The notes under the pieces were generated by a model. That model ran no database searches, was not told the DNA's origin, and was given only the letters and a program-made list of their open reading frames with translations. Both the position numbers and the translations under genes were made by a program. Of a DNA stretch of 64,000 bases, positions 11,279 to 23,211 are shown piece after piece; the stretch's first letter is position 1, and every line of letters starts with the position of its first letter. The stretch is from the NCBI GenBank assembly GCA_023213395.1, contig CM041465.1:181481741-181545740 (forward strand), in the 5' to 3' direction. This DNA is from Cycas panzhihuaensis (lineage: Eukaryota > Cycadophyta).

Positions 11279-12160
11279 GGTTTTCCATCCACCATTGTAT
11301 GCGATCGCGACCCAAAATTCACTAGCTCCTTTTGGCAAGAGCTATTTCGCGCATGAGGTACATCATTCAACATGAGTTCTGCATACCATCCATAGACCAA
11401 TGGCTAATCTTAGGTCCTTAACAAAACTCTGGAGACCTACTTGCGTTGCTTTGCATCTGATCATCAGTCTAAATGGACATCATGGCTAGCTCTAACTGAG
11501 TATTGGTACAACTCCTCACACCATTCAGCCATTGGAATGTCCCCATTTTTGGCTCTCTATGGGTATCCCCCTCCGACCCACCACTCCTTAGCTACCAACC
11601 TCAAATGCTGACGGTGCAACAAAAATTATAGCATATGGACCAAATTCTCCACACCCTTAAACCAAACCTATCCATGGCCTAAAATCGAATGAAACAATTA
11701 GTAGACTGCCACCGTTCTTATCGCTCCTTCAATATTGGGGATCTGGTATTTCTTCATCTCTAACCTTATAAGCAACAATCCCTTCGCCATCATAAGAACC
11801 ACAAACTTAGCCCTCGATATTATGGCCCCTATAAAGTCCTTAAACGTATTGGTGATGTTGCATATGCTCTCGACCTTCCCCTCACCACAAACATCCATAA
11901 TGTTTTTTATGTCTCCTATTTTCAGAAGTGTCTAAGCAAAACCCATACTCCCCATACAACCCTTCCAATTTTGGATGAAGAACAAACCTTGTTTGTACCT
12001 CTAGAACATATCCTAACTACCAGACAACAACGTCTCCAGAATCGGTCCATTTCAGAATATTTGATATAGTGGATAGGCTGCACCTTTGATGAAGCAACTT
12101 GGGAGTCCGATGAGTTTGTTAAAAAGCACCTGCATCTCACTTGTCTCGAGGACTCGGCAT
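11274..12160 (+). pseudogene. Ty3/gypsy integrase, C-terminal half with chromodomain-like tail
   Basis: The frame resumes with HGFPSTIVCDRDPKFTSSFW (second catalytic Asp region). It passes through a decayed form of the segment normally reading HPQTDGQ, then LNKTLETYLRCFASDHQSKW, TEYWYNSSHHSAIGMSPFLA and LYGYPPPT. After further stops and shifts, the tail includes FLEHILTTRQQRLQNRSISE, and later GCTFDEATWESDEFVKKH, which resembles the W...P...ATWE chromodomain end of plant chromoviruses. In living elements that tail recognises chromatin. Stops and frame changes mean it is dead. Confidence 0.8.
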
Positions 12161-12163
12161 CTT

Positions 12164-12175
12164 AGGGGAGGGGAC
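12164..12175 (+). other. Polypurine tract of the Ty3/gypsy element
   Basis: The purine run aggggagggga lies just downstream of the integrase tail and just before the LTR. It would prime plus-strand synthesis. Its position fits a 3' LTR beginning at about 12176. Confidence 0.75.
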
Positions 12176-12550
12176 TCGTTACATAACTTATCTGACTAAG
12201 TTATGTAAACCACTATGGAACTTTGTGCATATGCTGCCTAGCAGACCAATAGTATGCATGGGCGCTGTTGTCTAATAGAATGTAAGGCCGCTTAGGCCAC
12301 CAATAGGATTACATGTATAAGACCCTATTTTGTCTATATAAGGGTCATAAATTATAAATGATGGTTATCTTGATAGAACATTTTTATAAAGATTGTGCTG
12401 CAGTACTTTCTATCTTTTGGTGATCATTTAGCGCTCTGGTGTTCCTGTGAAGATCTTGGTTAGCTTGTTTACTTTGTTGGATAAGTAGACGTTGCTGCGA
12501 CTGTCAAATTTTCTGTTATCTCAAGAGTATCGGTGAGAAGAAATGTCCCA
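12176..12550 (+). repeat. 3' LTR of the Ty3/gypsy element
   Basis: About 375 bp lie between the purine tract and the point where homology to the flanking 4.2 kb unit starts. The start tcgttacataac resembles the usual TGTTACATAAC with a small change, and the end is tgtccca. A 10-bp inverted repeat (cataactta / taagttatg) lies at the start, and a promoter-like tatataag is at 12335-12342. No second LTR is in the window for comparison. Confidence 0.75.
12335..12342 (+). promoter_or_regulatory. TATA box in gypsy LTR
   Basis: The string ctatataagg lies centrally in the LTR, where a retrotransposon RNA polymerase II promoter is expected. Called from sequence and position only. Confidence 0.5.
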
Positions 12551-14023
12551 TTCTTCCTATCTGCTTTAGCTACCTTTGCACATTTTTTTCTCTTCTGTGA
12601 CTTTCTCTTACAGTGGCTGCTGAAGGTGCTTATGTGGTGATCTTCATGATGCTCTTCATTTTGTGTTTATGGGCTACTCATGAGGTCCCATGGATGTGGC
12701 GGCATCGTCTCATTTTCTTTGTTGCTTCTAATCATGGTAGTATGATTCTTTCTCTTTTTCTTCTCTTTAGCATGCTCTTTACGACATAATGACATACTAT
12801 TATGTTATTTTATATATGTTGTGATAATCCTGTATTGAGGTTGTGGGTCATTTAGATAATCATGGTATATTCAAAAATTGCTTTAAATGAATGCTATATG
12901 GTTGACTATTACTATTGGCTACTGTTGAAGAAGTTGATGTTGACAACCCCGTGTCATTGATCCCTAAGGTATCACTTTCTTCCTCTCCTTTTTTTGGGTC
13001 AAACCTATGTGGATGGAGATGTAAAGTGTGGCATGGGTGCAGCATCAAGAATGGCCACTAAGTTGTATATATTCTTTAGAACCTTCATAGAAGCTAGAAC
13101 ATGAAATATTTATAGCTTCCAAGCTTGCATATCAAGCTTTTAGTAGGCAATGTAAATATGAGCATCAAAATCTTGTAAAAGAGCTAGTTTTTTCCTTCTA
13201 GTTGAATTAAAATGTGGATGATGCATAAGTGTTGTTATATCTACGAACATACTCTAAACAAAGATATATATTTTTAATATATATTTTTTAAATTTTCTTC
13301 TATAAAATAGACCTTATAGGAATTTATAGTGATTATAATAATGCATAATCTGGTAGAGAACTATGGCTTCAAGTAGCCATTAAGAGAAGAAAATTTTTAT
13401 ATATCTTTAATTCCCTTTTGATAACAGATATGCTACCTCTGCAGGGTGATCAAGCCTACAAGAGTAGTTGATCTTGTCTATTTTTGAAAAGAAAAGAGTT
13501 ATTCCAAAAAATATTTTGTGACCTTAGATAAAGAACTTGCATGCTTGGAAAATGATACCTACATACACTCAATAATGGTCATTAAAAAAACTTTTTGAAT
13601 ACATAAAAAATATTTGTTATTTTTTGTCATTGTTTGCCTCCTTTTACAACTTTCAACAAGCTCAACAATAACTTCAAAAAATTTCATTAAGTAACTTTCA
13701 AACTTCTTCAAAATAGGCTTCAAACAACCTTTTTAATAGCTCTAAATAATCTTTAAATAACCTTTGATAGCATTAAAGCAATCTCTTAAAAAGACTTAAA
13801 ATAATGATGAAAATAGTCCTAAATACTTTAGAAAATAGTAATGGTAATAACCCCTTAAAATATGCATAAAATATAGCCAAAATTATCTTTAAATATTTTT
13901 AAAAAAATGACTATAGATAGGTCATTAATAAGCTACAAAATCAAGTTCCTAAAATAACTTCAAATATATCTAAAAAATAAATAAAATATGCTCTAAAATG
14001 TCACCCTCAAGGATTGAACCTTG
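12551..14023 (-). pseudogene. Copia internal sequence (leader and decayed gag-side), copy 1
   Basis: This lies downstream of the PBS on the - strand. At its left end the - strand reads a Lys/Arg-rich segment (EKVTEEKKCAKVAKADRK-like) that resembles the gag-protease linker of copia elements. The rest is AT-rich with stops in all frames. The small ORF at 12860-13048 has a counterpart at 60089-60277 but no recognised domain. The gypsy element interrupts this region at 12550. Confidence 0.55.
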
Positions 14024-14037
14024 GGGCTTTAATACCA
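14024..14037 (-). other. PBS next to copia LTR, copy 1
   Basis: On the - strand it reads TGGTATTAAAGCCC, directly against the LTR end. Copy 2 has TGGTATCAAAGCC at 61244-61256, closer to the initiator-Met PBS. Confidence 0.8.
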
Positions 14038-14353
14038 TGTTAGAAAATAAATTTGGTATAAATAATAATATATGATTATGATGAGCGAATGATAAAAAAA
14101 TTAAGCACAAAAAGATGAAGCATTTATATGTTGACACGATGAGAAATAAGAATGATCAAACTTCAAATTAGAAAGAAGGATGATATACATACATATAGTA
14201 CAATTCACTACTTATATGAACCCTCACTAGTCAATTTACTATGGGCTGAAACATATTTATATGTAGCACACAACTCAAGGAGATCTTAAATATAAGATAC
14301 AAATAAATATAGAGAGAGTGTGAATAGGGATAATTATGTAATTAGGTATTACA
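14038..14353 (-). repeat. Copia LTR (5' type), copy 1
   Basis: This 316-bp block starts tgttagaaaat and ends ggtattaca on the + strand, with the PBS on its left, so it is a 5' LTR of a - strand element. The equivalent block in copy 2 (61257-61572) is also 316 bp. No partner 3' LTR was found in the window. Confidence 0.78.
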
Positions 14354-14379
14354 CCCGACATGAGCGAACCAATCCTAAC

Positions 14380-15090
14380 TTTTCTCTCTCTCTATGCTTT
14401 CTTTTTTAGAAAGGCCTCTCTATGTTGTTTTCCAAATATGTAAGTTTTACACAAATAATCTTGATTGTTTATCATGGGAAAACCATGTACTATTTTCAAT
14501 TTATACATCAATTGGAGATTGATGTAGTTCAGATGGCCCATTCATTCATGCTATAATTTTTATTTTGGAGATGTAATTAGGAACACTCTCTACACATAAT
14601 AGTGTCCTTGTACTTTATACAAATTATTCTCTTTAAGTCTCTTAGGTATAACATTGTTTTGTTTGTCTTAAACTATGCACAATCCTCAAGTAAACATCAT
14701 AGTCATGTCTTATTGTTTAATCTCACTAACTGAAATAAGATTAATCTTTAGATTTTATAGATATAAAATATTATCTAAGTGTTATTCTCTATTCATAATG
14801 ATGATTGGTACTTTTCCAACTCTGGTGGCATCTAGATTGGTGTTGTTCCTAATGGTGACCTTCTGATTCACTTTTGACATTTAGAAGAGCCATTCTGACC
14901 TTTTAGTCATGTGTCATGATGAACTAAAATCAATGACCCAAACATCCCATGTATCAGAACCTATTTAATATGCTACAATAGACAATCATTTTGAAATCTC
15001 AGTAAGTGTGTTCTTTGTTGCATTTATAACATGACTACATTACTTAAATGGCCCTTGTTGTTATTATTGCTAACTTCCCACACTAATAAC
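14380..15090 (-). pseudogene. Copia gag zinc-knuckle, protease and pre-integrase fragment, copy 1
   Basis: On the - strand, from right to left, I read a CYxCGK zinc knuckle followed by a second CYKCNKEHT (about 15080-15005). Then comes WVIDFSSS.HMTKRSEWLF (about 14945-14885), a protease site with the usual DSG altered. VTIRNNTNLDATRVGKVPII follows, then NLKINLISVSEI and a pre-integrase tail. Stops and frame changes are frequent. This copia fragment is distinct from the one owning the LTR at 14038 and may be the target into which that LTR inserted. Confidence 0.7.
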
Positions 15091-18000
15091 ACTTTGGTTT
15101 ATATTGTCCCTTAAGGCCTATATATTTCCAAACAATATAATTCTTAGTACCTAATAGTTTTCTAGTGATTGTGCCTATTATACCACTTCTAGTATCAATT
15201 TTAAGCAAAAAGCAAAAAAAAAGAAAAGAAAGAAAGTAGATAAACAAATATGGAAATAAGAAAAAAAAGTCGTGAAAGTCTTCAATTTATATATAGGTAA
15301 CTAGTATGACTGAATTTGCTACTTCAATCTACTCATGGATAACCAAAATCTCATAAAAAATATAAAATTTTGCATTGTCATTAAAAATTTTTATAGAAAT
15401 ACAACATGTGACCATTGCCAGATCATAAATCTCAAAAAATCAAGCACTATGATATATTTAATTTCCCAAATAGATTGTAGATTTTTTATAAATGACCATG
15501 GCACCCAAATGACCGTGTGATTAGGGGCTAGCAAGTAGGGGGCTTAGTTGCAAACCTTAAAATTAAACCCAACATAATTTAATATGATTCAAATATTATA
15601 AAGAACAAAATATTTTTAATCCAAGGTTTATAAGGAATATTACCTACAAAATATTCTCCAAAGTAGCATGGACAACATATGAACTCCTTAAAAAAATCTA
15701 TTTTTTACATGTTCTAGAGCCATTCTATCTAAAAATCTCTTTACTAATGCATTGCTAATATGTCAATCATCAGTTTGATAGGTTATTATCACTAGTTTTG
15801 TATAAAAACATTCATCTTCCTCCTTCCTTGTTTGGGTAAAAATTTCCTTTATATTTTCTTTGTATACAAGCTTCGACTCTTCTCTACTGTGTAAGATTTT
15901 ATAATGACATTCAAAGTTGTGATTTGTCTATGTTTTCTTAGATATTCCCTATGTAGGCATTTATATAACCTCTTTGTGTGCATGACTCATAAATGAGCAT
16001 ATCAATCTTTGTTTTCTCTATGATACAGTTAAGCCATCAATAACTTCTTTGTCTTGCATGCCCATGGCATCTCCCTCCTAAAAAGAACTAAGAGGCATCT
16101 CAATTTGTGTTTACAGCCTTCAAATGGTCATCTCATTATATATAGGCATCTTCTGAGATTGTGTATATGGCCCTCAAATGGATGTTTCAATCGGTATGGA
16201 TCTTCTCATAATCTTCATTGGTTCGCATGATGGCATTTACTTTCTGGCATGTCCTTCGTTGTTTATATCATGATTCAATGGAGTCTATGTAGGTGAATGA
16301 CATTTCCTCCTTTAATGCCAGTGGATAGTGTACTACACAACCCTCATATGAGTGTCAAATTAGCGCTACAAGCCATGGTTGTTAGTATGCACTAATATTG
16401 ATTGAAATTAATCAATGTAAGAAAAATTGATGCATAAAATTTCCTAGTTGACCCTTATTCATTATGTAGGTTGCTACCCATTAATACATAGATATGAAGG
16501 TGGAATGACAAATATTTTAATTTTATAAAGCTTAAAAACTTTATATTATATAACTTAGAATATTCTCTTGAGTATTTAAGTTTTAATAAACATTTTTTTC
16601 TAATGTTTATAAAACAACAATTTTTAATGTCTCTTCTTATCACTGCTTAACATAGTTTTCAATGCCATCTTTTAGCACATTTCATTGCCATTAATTTTTT
16701 AACATAGGTCCTCTTTCAAAAATGGCCCTTCAACAAAGTCCATAATAACTTAACAAAGTTTGCCAACAAGAGGGATACTCACAACCAAAGGTTATGTAGC
16801 ATCATAATAGGCCATCACCTTCATAATTTCAGTGCCCAATACTCCATAGGAGGTTCATTGTTTCCAGCAACCCATTGCCTTTTTAACAACTTAATAGAAA
16901 AATTTTGCCTACTTGCATGCGTGTCTATATGTCAATGTGTTTGCATGTAGGTATCCTTTAGCATGTATGTATCTTTTAATGTGCATGGATGTGTGTCATT
17001 TTACTGAGTCAAAAGATGCTCATTAAATAAGTTGTGTTACTGTAACAGAGTGTACATTCAAGTTTGTAGGTAAGTGTTAAATAGCCTGCAAATCAAACCC
17101 TTACAACATGCATCTAAATCTATCTAAAAAACTAAACATCTTACCCTAACAAATAGAGTTTATAATATGCAATAAAAAATAATCTATCAACACATCAAAC
17201 CAAATATAATAATCAATAATTGCAACTAATATTATATCTCAAATCAATTGTGATACCACATGTTACAATAAGGCATAAAATAAAGATCAAAATTGGATGG
17301 ACTAACCTATCAAACATTGAAAATTAATTTCAAAACATTTGATAAAATTTCACTCCAATGAATATCTATTATTACAATACATTACCCTAACCCATACTCT
17401 TCCCTTACTATTATAATTTTTATAATGTATTGTACATATCTAAATATAATATTAAAACAAAATATTAGTCTTGCCTAAATGATACATGTGAGGTGAGAGT
17501 CATAACCCCCATTAACTCATCGCTTATATACATTAAAAAAATCTAAACCTAATGTAATATAAATATTAATGGGAGGCTCATAGCCCAAAGTTATGAGCTA
17601 AAAATAAGCATTAATGTTTAATAACAACATATAATTTAATCTACACTTTGTTTAGAGAAGGAAGAAATAAAAAGAAGCTAGCATAGGTATGATGGGACAT
17701 ATTATGAGTAAATCATGATCATTTGAGTGAGACATTGATCAGATCTAAGTTGTTCGATGGTGAGTTCAAAATAAAACTCAAAGATATTACGTCACAATAA
17801 TGCATGTAACACCTAGGTCCCACAATGGTAATGAATGGTGATGTGCATGTGTTGATGGTATAAAGTGGAAAACACATAAAAACCATTGAGAGAATATTTA
17901 GGGGGGGATTGACAATAGTGACATTCTAAGAAGAGAAAACCACACCTACATAGAGGACTGCTAAATTTTTAAGTCGGCAATCTAAAATATGATGATGCCA

Positions 18001-19384
18001 TCAAGGACTACATGTGTAAAAGAATTTTTGGATCAAGTTAAAGGAGAATTTAATAGGAATAGTAGAGAGAAGGAAAAGAGGAAGACAAAATAATAAGAGG
18101 AGAGTATAGAAGGAGGAAGTAGATGAATGTTATCTATAATTGTGATATTAATTCTCTTAGAAAAATTTTATTTACAATACTAACATTCTTTGTAATTCAA
18201 AAATGCATTTGGAAAGATCCTTGTTAGTAATGTCATATGTGAATTGTCTTCTCCTCGTAATTATCCAATAGGCTTTATTTTCTTTATTTTCATTCCATCT
18301 TTATCAGTGTTTCACATGTACTATCTATATTAAATACTCCACACTCTTTACCCCACTTCAAGAAGAAGATAAATGAAATATTATCCATCTAATATGTGAA
18401 CACTAATACATGTTGATGCTCTTCTGGTTTACACAGTCTTGTTGTGTTCATAGCAGATAATAGGAATTTCACATATGAGGCTCAGAAACAATAATTATTT
18501 TGATCAACCTACATATTGTTTTTATTTTATTATGGTAGAATTAATTTTCTTAACATACCATACGATGTTATGGATAACACTATTTGATTGTTCTATTAAT
18601 TGCACTTTGTAACATTTTGTAGTCCCTTGATTTTTCCTTCATTCAATGCTAATAGGATTTATTAGTTGCTTGATATAATTATTCTAATTTATTTGTCAAT
18701 ATCTATATAATTTTCTACAACATGGAGTTGCATGGGTAACTAGCTACTTTACTCATTTTTCATAAGAGGCATCCCTAATAAGAGGTTTATGAACCATCAT
18801 ATTTTGATTCATATGTACTCTTACTTTCCTATATGGCTATTGAAAATCTCTATTATGTTTTATGAGAATTTCATGGCCAAACTTTATTCATTCATCGCGT
18901 TCTCATCTATTTAACAATTAGCCTTTGTTTAACCTCTTGACTGAAAATCATAGAAAGTTTGTAACTTTTTCATTTGAAATCAAGATTTATGCATTATTTT
19001 AACATGAATATCACTTTATACATATATTTCATCTTTAATTAACCAAACTGAGCCTATCAATCCCTCTTATTATTAGACCTTTTGGTTCCTAGCATATTCT
19101 TAAGAGATGTCCTTCACATACTACATTATTATACAAAAAATTATCTCGACACCTTTAATTTCTACTACTATGATATCATCATTATTGTTCATAGCATTTC
19201 ATAAAATAGATTGTTATGCATGCTTCAAAATAGATATTTGTAGTGTTGTATAAGCTAGACAAATACATATACTAATTATAGAATCCACCACAAACCAAAA
19301 CACTCCTTAATTCACAACTTAAAATTTCTCTTACTTGTTCTCCATAGTCCACATAGTTCCCACTAGCACATTTAGAGAGTTATG
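15091..19384. other. AT-rich non-coding region
   Basis: I see no gene here. 15091-16768 is the right part of the duplicated unit and is matched at 62310-64000, including small ORFs such as 16455-16643 that recur at 63686-63874 without any motif. From 16769 on the sequence is unique in the window. The short ORFs have no recognisable domain, and no tRNA-like or structured RNA was evident. Confidence 0.6.
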
Positions 19385-19705
19385 ATCTAGCAGTTGGGTT
19401 TAGTGTATTATGATCCCATAATCAAGTTCAATATATATTGGTCTAATTGTTAGGTTTAGTGCATCATGATCTCATAATTAAGATCAATTTATATTGATTT
19501 TGTAATTAAGTTTAATGCATTTAAATCTCATAGTTAGATTAAATACATTTTAATCTTATGATCAAGTTTAGCACATTTTGATCATATAATTAGGTCAGGT
19601 TTAGTATATTATAATCTTACATTAATGTTTCATATATTCCAATTTCAGAGTTAGGCTCAACAATCAGGTTCAATGTAGTTTAATCTTAGGATCATGCCCT
19701 AGTAA
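19385..19705. repeat. Degenerate tandem repeat, unit about 27-29 bp
   Basis: About ten decayed units follow one another, for example gtttaatgcatttaaatctc.., gtttagcacattttgatcat.. and gttcaatatatattggtcta.., most 27 bp and some 28-34. The shared core is GTTTA.TGCAT...GATCT.ATAATTA. This is an old minisatellite. Confidence 0.8.
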
Positions 19706-20991
19706 AGTGTACAACAAACCAAATAGTTAGACATACAATGTTCTTAGACTCTCAAGGGACTAAACAATTGAGTATATGATATATTATTCCTCTTGTGTGG
19801 ATCATGCATACTTATTATATATATAAAAGCCTCACACTATGATTCAAACTAGTTAGGCCCTATTTGTAATGCCAACGATCCACCCCAACCATATTACTAT
19901 TTAATAATTAGATAACAATATACATTATTCATCCAATAATCTTTGTCATTCATTAATAGTCGATTGACAAACCATATTGATCATATACTTACGAATTTAA
20001 AACTTGCTCTAATTTTCATAAATTAAGTATTTTCTCATATCTTAAACACCAAATCATCAATCTTTCATACATAACTAGTATACATCCATGGTAAATAGTT
20101 ACGATAATAACTCTTAATGATGGTTTTCATTATTGAATTTGATTTGATAATTTGTACCCTGCCATCTCATTTTAAAATAAGTGCACACATTGGAATTCTT
20201 CACTCTTTTATTTTACAGATTAAAAATGTGGTTAGTTAAATATGCAAAAGAGTATAAAAGGCTTTTTAGGTATTATTTAGTATAATTTGTGTGCGGATGA
20301 ACTCTTTTACTAATGTTATTTATTAATATTTTTGAATGTAAAATATAAATATCCAAAACAATATAAAAAGAGTAAGAAATAAATATCTTTGAAATGAAAA
20401 AATTACAATGTAAAATTCTGTTGGAATTGCTTCTTTATTGTGTCATTGTCAACCATTGTTGCATTGGAGACTCCAATAATAGATTTATAAGGGACTTGTA
20501 CATACTTAAACCTATAGTAATGGCATTATCTATTGATCTATCTACCTATTTATCTATATAGATATATAGACTACACAAAATGCATAGAAAGAGGGAGAAA
20601 GAAATAATTATTACCTCATTATGCATGCATATGCATTAAAAAAAATAAAACAAAGAACAAGGGCATCCCTATTATTGATATGTTAGGTGCATAATTCAAC
20701 ATATGAGAAGACCTAAACTTGAGCTTTGATAGTGCAAAAGCACTGCCAACAATTCATCAAACTCTCACCATCCAAATCCCACTCTTGATTGTGCCCTTAA
20801 TACATAATAACATTTGATATATAACCTACATAATTAGTTGAGCATTCTTAACTAGTTTACATGGGTCCATATGTGTGTCACTGAATTACAAACTATTACT
20901 AACCAAAGTTGCAATAAATTGTTATATTCCTAATAGTCTGGTCTTTGTTAGTGATGACTTATTGCTAGTTCTTAGATGTTCCACAATATGT
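19706..20991. other. AT-rich non-coding region
   Basis: No gene or element end was recognised. There is a short GATA/TCTA-rich run near 20525-20570 (atctatctacctatttatct). Confidence 0.6.
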
Positions 20992-21261
20992 AGTAATCCT
21001 ATGCTTCTTACAGTCAACATTGATTCTAAACTTTCCATATTTTGCATTTATGTCAAGCTCTCCATGATATATATTAAACTTAAACTTTCAATAGACTACA
21101 TTGATCTTTAGGGTTCCATAGTTTGCATTAATCCTAGGTTCTCCATAGTCTATGTTGATCTTAGACTTTCCATAACTTGCATTAACCCTTAGTCTTCCAT
21201 TGTTTGCATTGATCTTAAACTTTTCATAGTCTACACTAATCTTGAGCTCTCTTTACTCTAC
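20992..21261. repeat. 27-bp tandem repeat array, about 10 units
   Basis: Ten consecutive 27-bp units can be laid out without gaps, such as attgattctaaactttccat.., gttgatcttagactttccat.. and attgatcttaaacttttcat... The consensus is about ATTGATCTTAGACTTTCCAT followed by AGTTTGC. 27 bp is nine codons, and part of the array is open in one frame (20875-21111), but nothing suggests a protein. Confidence 0.88.
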
Positions 21262-21355
21262 ACAACTCCTAATTGATATCTATTATTCCTACTATTTACT
21301 TGACTAATCTAATCCTGAAACTACTTAGTTTAGTTAGTTTGTTATTTGTTATCAT

Positions 21356-21695
21356 GTCGATAGGCATTGACACCCTCAACAAACTTCATCGAGGAGAATT
21401 ACTCTAGTTCATGTAATGAGAGTAAATAGGGAAAAATAAATGAATAAATAAATCTATTTATTTATTTAGTGCCAAGGTTTTTGGCACCCCGTGTTACTCC
21501 AATTCCTTCCCCATAATGCACAAACCAAAACATTTGATATACATTTCTCCACAAAATAGCAACAATGGGAATTACAATGTGTGCAATGTAAATAGATGAC
21601 ATTTCCAATGATCACAACCCAAAATCTGACTACAATTATAAGGTCTACCTATCGACACCCTCAGACTGTAAAAGCCTGCTCTAGTAATTATAAAC
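21356..21695. repeat. Inverted-repeat element family, member 1
   Basis: gtcgataggc at 21356-21365 is inverted at 21647-21656 (acctatcgac), spanning 301 bp. Just right of it is cagactgt...gcctgctctagt (21663-21684), a motif also right of the members at 22440 and 38987. Inside is an ATAAATAAATAAAT/ATTTATTTATTTA palindrome near 21440-21470. It resembles a MITE-like element; no transposase is present. Confidence 0.6.
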
Positions 21696-22439
21696 AATAT
21701 TACATCCCACTGGTTAAAAGTGCAACCTAACCCACCCCACACTCACTGCCATCAATTTATTAATTGTTTCTCATAGAAAATCCATTACATAAGATTATAA
21801 ATTTCATAAATCTAATTGATAAGACATAATCTTGTTTACATAATTATGTTATGACAAAGGTGAGAACCTTATTTTGGACTAAAATCAAATAGATCACTCT
21901 TAGTTGAATAACACATATATGGTATATGCATAACTACACATATCTTAATATTGAAAAATAATAATAGAGTAAAATATTTGATAAAGTGGTGGAGAGTAGT
22001 CACTTTCACAAAGTTGTAAACGACTTATATCTTATAGGAGACTTTATAAGCTACAACCAAACATGATTTACATGTGAGCACGTGTGTGCGTGGATTTATG
22101 AAACAAAGTTTATACTACTAATTAATTTTATTTATTTAATGAGCTTCCTCACATTACAAGTAAGGCAAAAGTAATATCACACCTTGCAATGATGTATGCC
22201 ATTGTAAAGTTTTATATGTAATAATTCCTTACACTTACCATAAATACACTATTATTTATATTTAAAAATTAGTCAATTTAACGTCTCCACATTGGTTAGG
22301 CCTACCATAAAATCCTATTAGCAATAGTTAAAAAGAATCAATTTTATCTTCCCACAACTATGTAAAAACTAACTAGTTTTTTAGCCTGCAAAGCATTACT
22401 ATATAGAGAAGAATTTCAATGAGTCTTTTCCCTTATTGT
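21696..22439. other. Non-coding region
   Basis: No gene was recognised between the first two inverted-repeat family members. Confidence 0.55.
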
Positions 22440-22782
22440 GCTGATAGGAACTTCCAAGTAACTTTGGTCGCGACTCTTTACTCTGTCCCATTAAGGGGAG
22501 TAAATAGGAAGAAAAAAAAAGGAAAAAATAGAAAATAATAATTGTAACAATGATTCCTCCTTTTTCGCTATCACCACGACTAGTTAACATATGAGTAGAT
22601 TCCATCAGGTAGTCACTTCCTCCTCCCCAACCTCACATATATGCTACTGATATCACCATTATCCCTGCCATTGTCGCCTCTACTAGAACCTGCATTTCTT
22701 TTCAAACGCAAAACTCTATGCACTTAAGGGTGCCTATCAACACTTTCAAACTGTTATACAGTCAGTACTAGTTGATCCATAG
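22440..22782. repeat. Inverted-repeat element family, member 2
   Basis: gctgataggaac at 22440 pairs imperfectly with gtgcctatcaac at 22730-22741, spanning about 303 bp. To the right are caaactgttatacagtcagtactagtt, the family's conserved outer motif. An internal gagtaaatagg (22498-22508) is shared with member 1 (21420-21430). Confidence 0.55.
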
Positions 22783-23206
22783 TTTGAGTGATATGATTCT
22801 ATTTTCTTGTACATCATAATTATTCTATAGGTCAGACGTTGGAGCATGTTATTAAGTATTACCTTCTAACATAAAGAATGTTCTAAGTTTGGCCTCTAGG
22901 GGTTTATAGGGGTGAATGGAATGAAAGGGTGATAAACTCTAATAAACCGATAACTAATTCCTTCTTCAAGGCTCTATATCTTTAAAAAAAGAGGTAATTA
23001 TTCTATAATTTAATCAAATTCTACTTTTAATACTTATTCAATTGTTAAAAATAAAGCCACGAATTATATAATAAAATGTTTAAAACAACTCCTATTTAAT
23101 AATGTTGAAACACTTATGCATGCTTACAAATTGATAATTACCCCGTACTTGTTTTAAAAGTGTTGATTCAAATTTTATAATTTGTGATTTGTTGGCAAAA
23201 ATAAAG
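22783..23206. other. Non-coding flank left of the giant-LTR element
   Basis: AT-rich sequence with no recognisable gene. Confidence 0.55.
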
Positions 23207-23211
23207 GCGCT
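23207..23211. repeat. Probable target site duplication, left (gcgct)
   Basis: gcgct precedes the left LTR and gtgtt (38307-38311) follows the right LTR. The two differ only by two C-to-T changes, as expected of decay at methylated cytosines in one copy. Confidence 0.6.

Larger units (their letters stand above)
1..12550 (+). mobile_element. Ty3/gypsy chromodomain-type retrotransposon, 5' truncated by window, interrupted by copia element
   Basis: In order on the + strand this region holds gag, aspartic protease, reverse transcriptase, RNase H, integrase, a chromodomain-like tail, a polypurine tract and one LTR at the right end. That domain order (integrase last) is the Ty3/gypsy order. The 5' LTR and PBS must lie left of base 1. 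The element is split within integrase by a copia element at 3255-11273, and bases on the two sides rejoin in one reading frame. Many in-frame stops and a few frameshifts show it is dead. The right boundary is set by the point where homology to the second copy of the flanking unit (59780 onward) begins. The next 5 bases, ttctt at 12551-12555, are the predicted target duplication, which cannot be confirmed because the left flank is absent. Confidence 0.9.
12551..16768. repeat. 4.2 kb duplicated unit, copy 1
   Basis: This block aligns end to end in the same orientation with 59780-64000, at roughly 5-8 percent divergence in the stretches I compared. It contains on the - strand a 316-bp copia LTR with PBS, the leader and gag-side sequence to its left, and a protease/zinc-finger fragment of a second copia element to its right. 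The left edge is the gypsy insertion at 12550, not the natural end, because copy 2 continues leftward. Copy 2 is cut by the window end, so the unit may be longer. Confidence 0.92.

Noticed and set aside
12860-13048. Small - strand ORF repeated at 60089-60277
   Set aside because: It is kept only because the 4.2 kb unit is duplicated; it lies in copia leader sequence and shows no motif.
20525-20570. Tetranucleotide-like TCTA run
   Set aside because: Too short and irregular to call as a separate feature.
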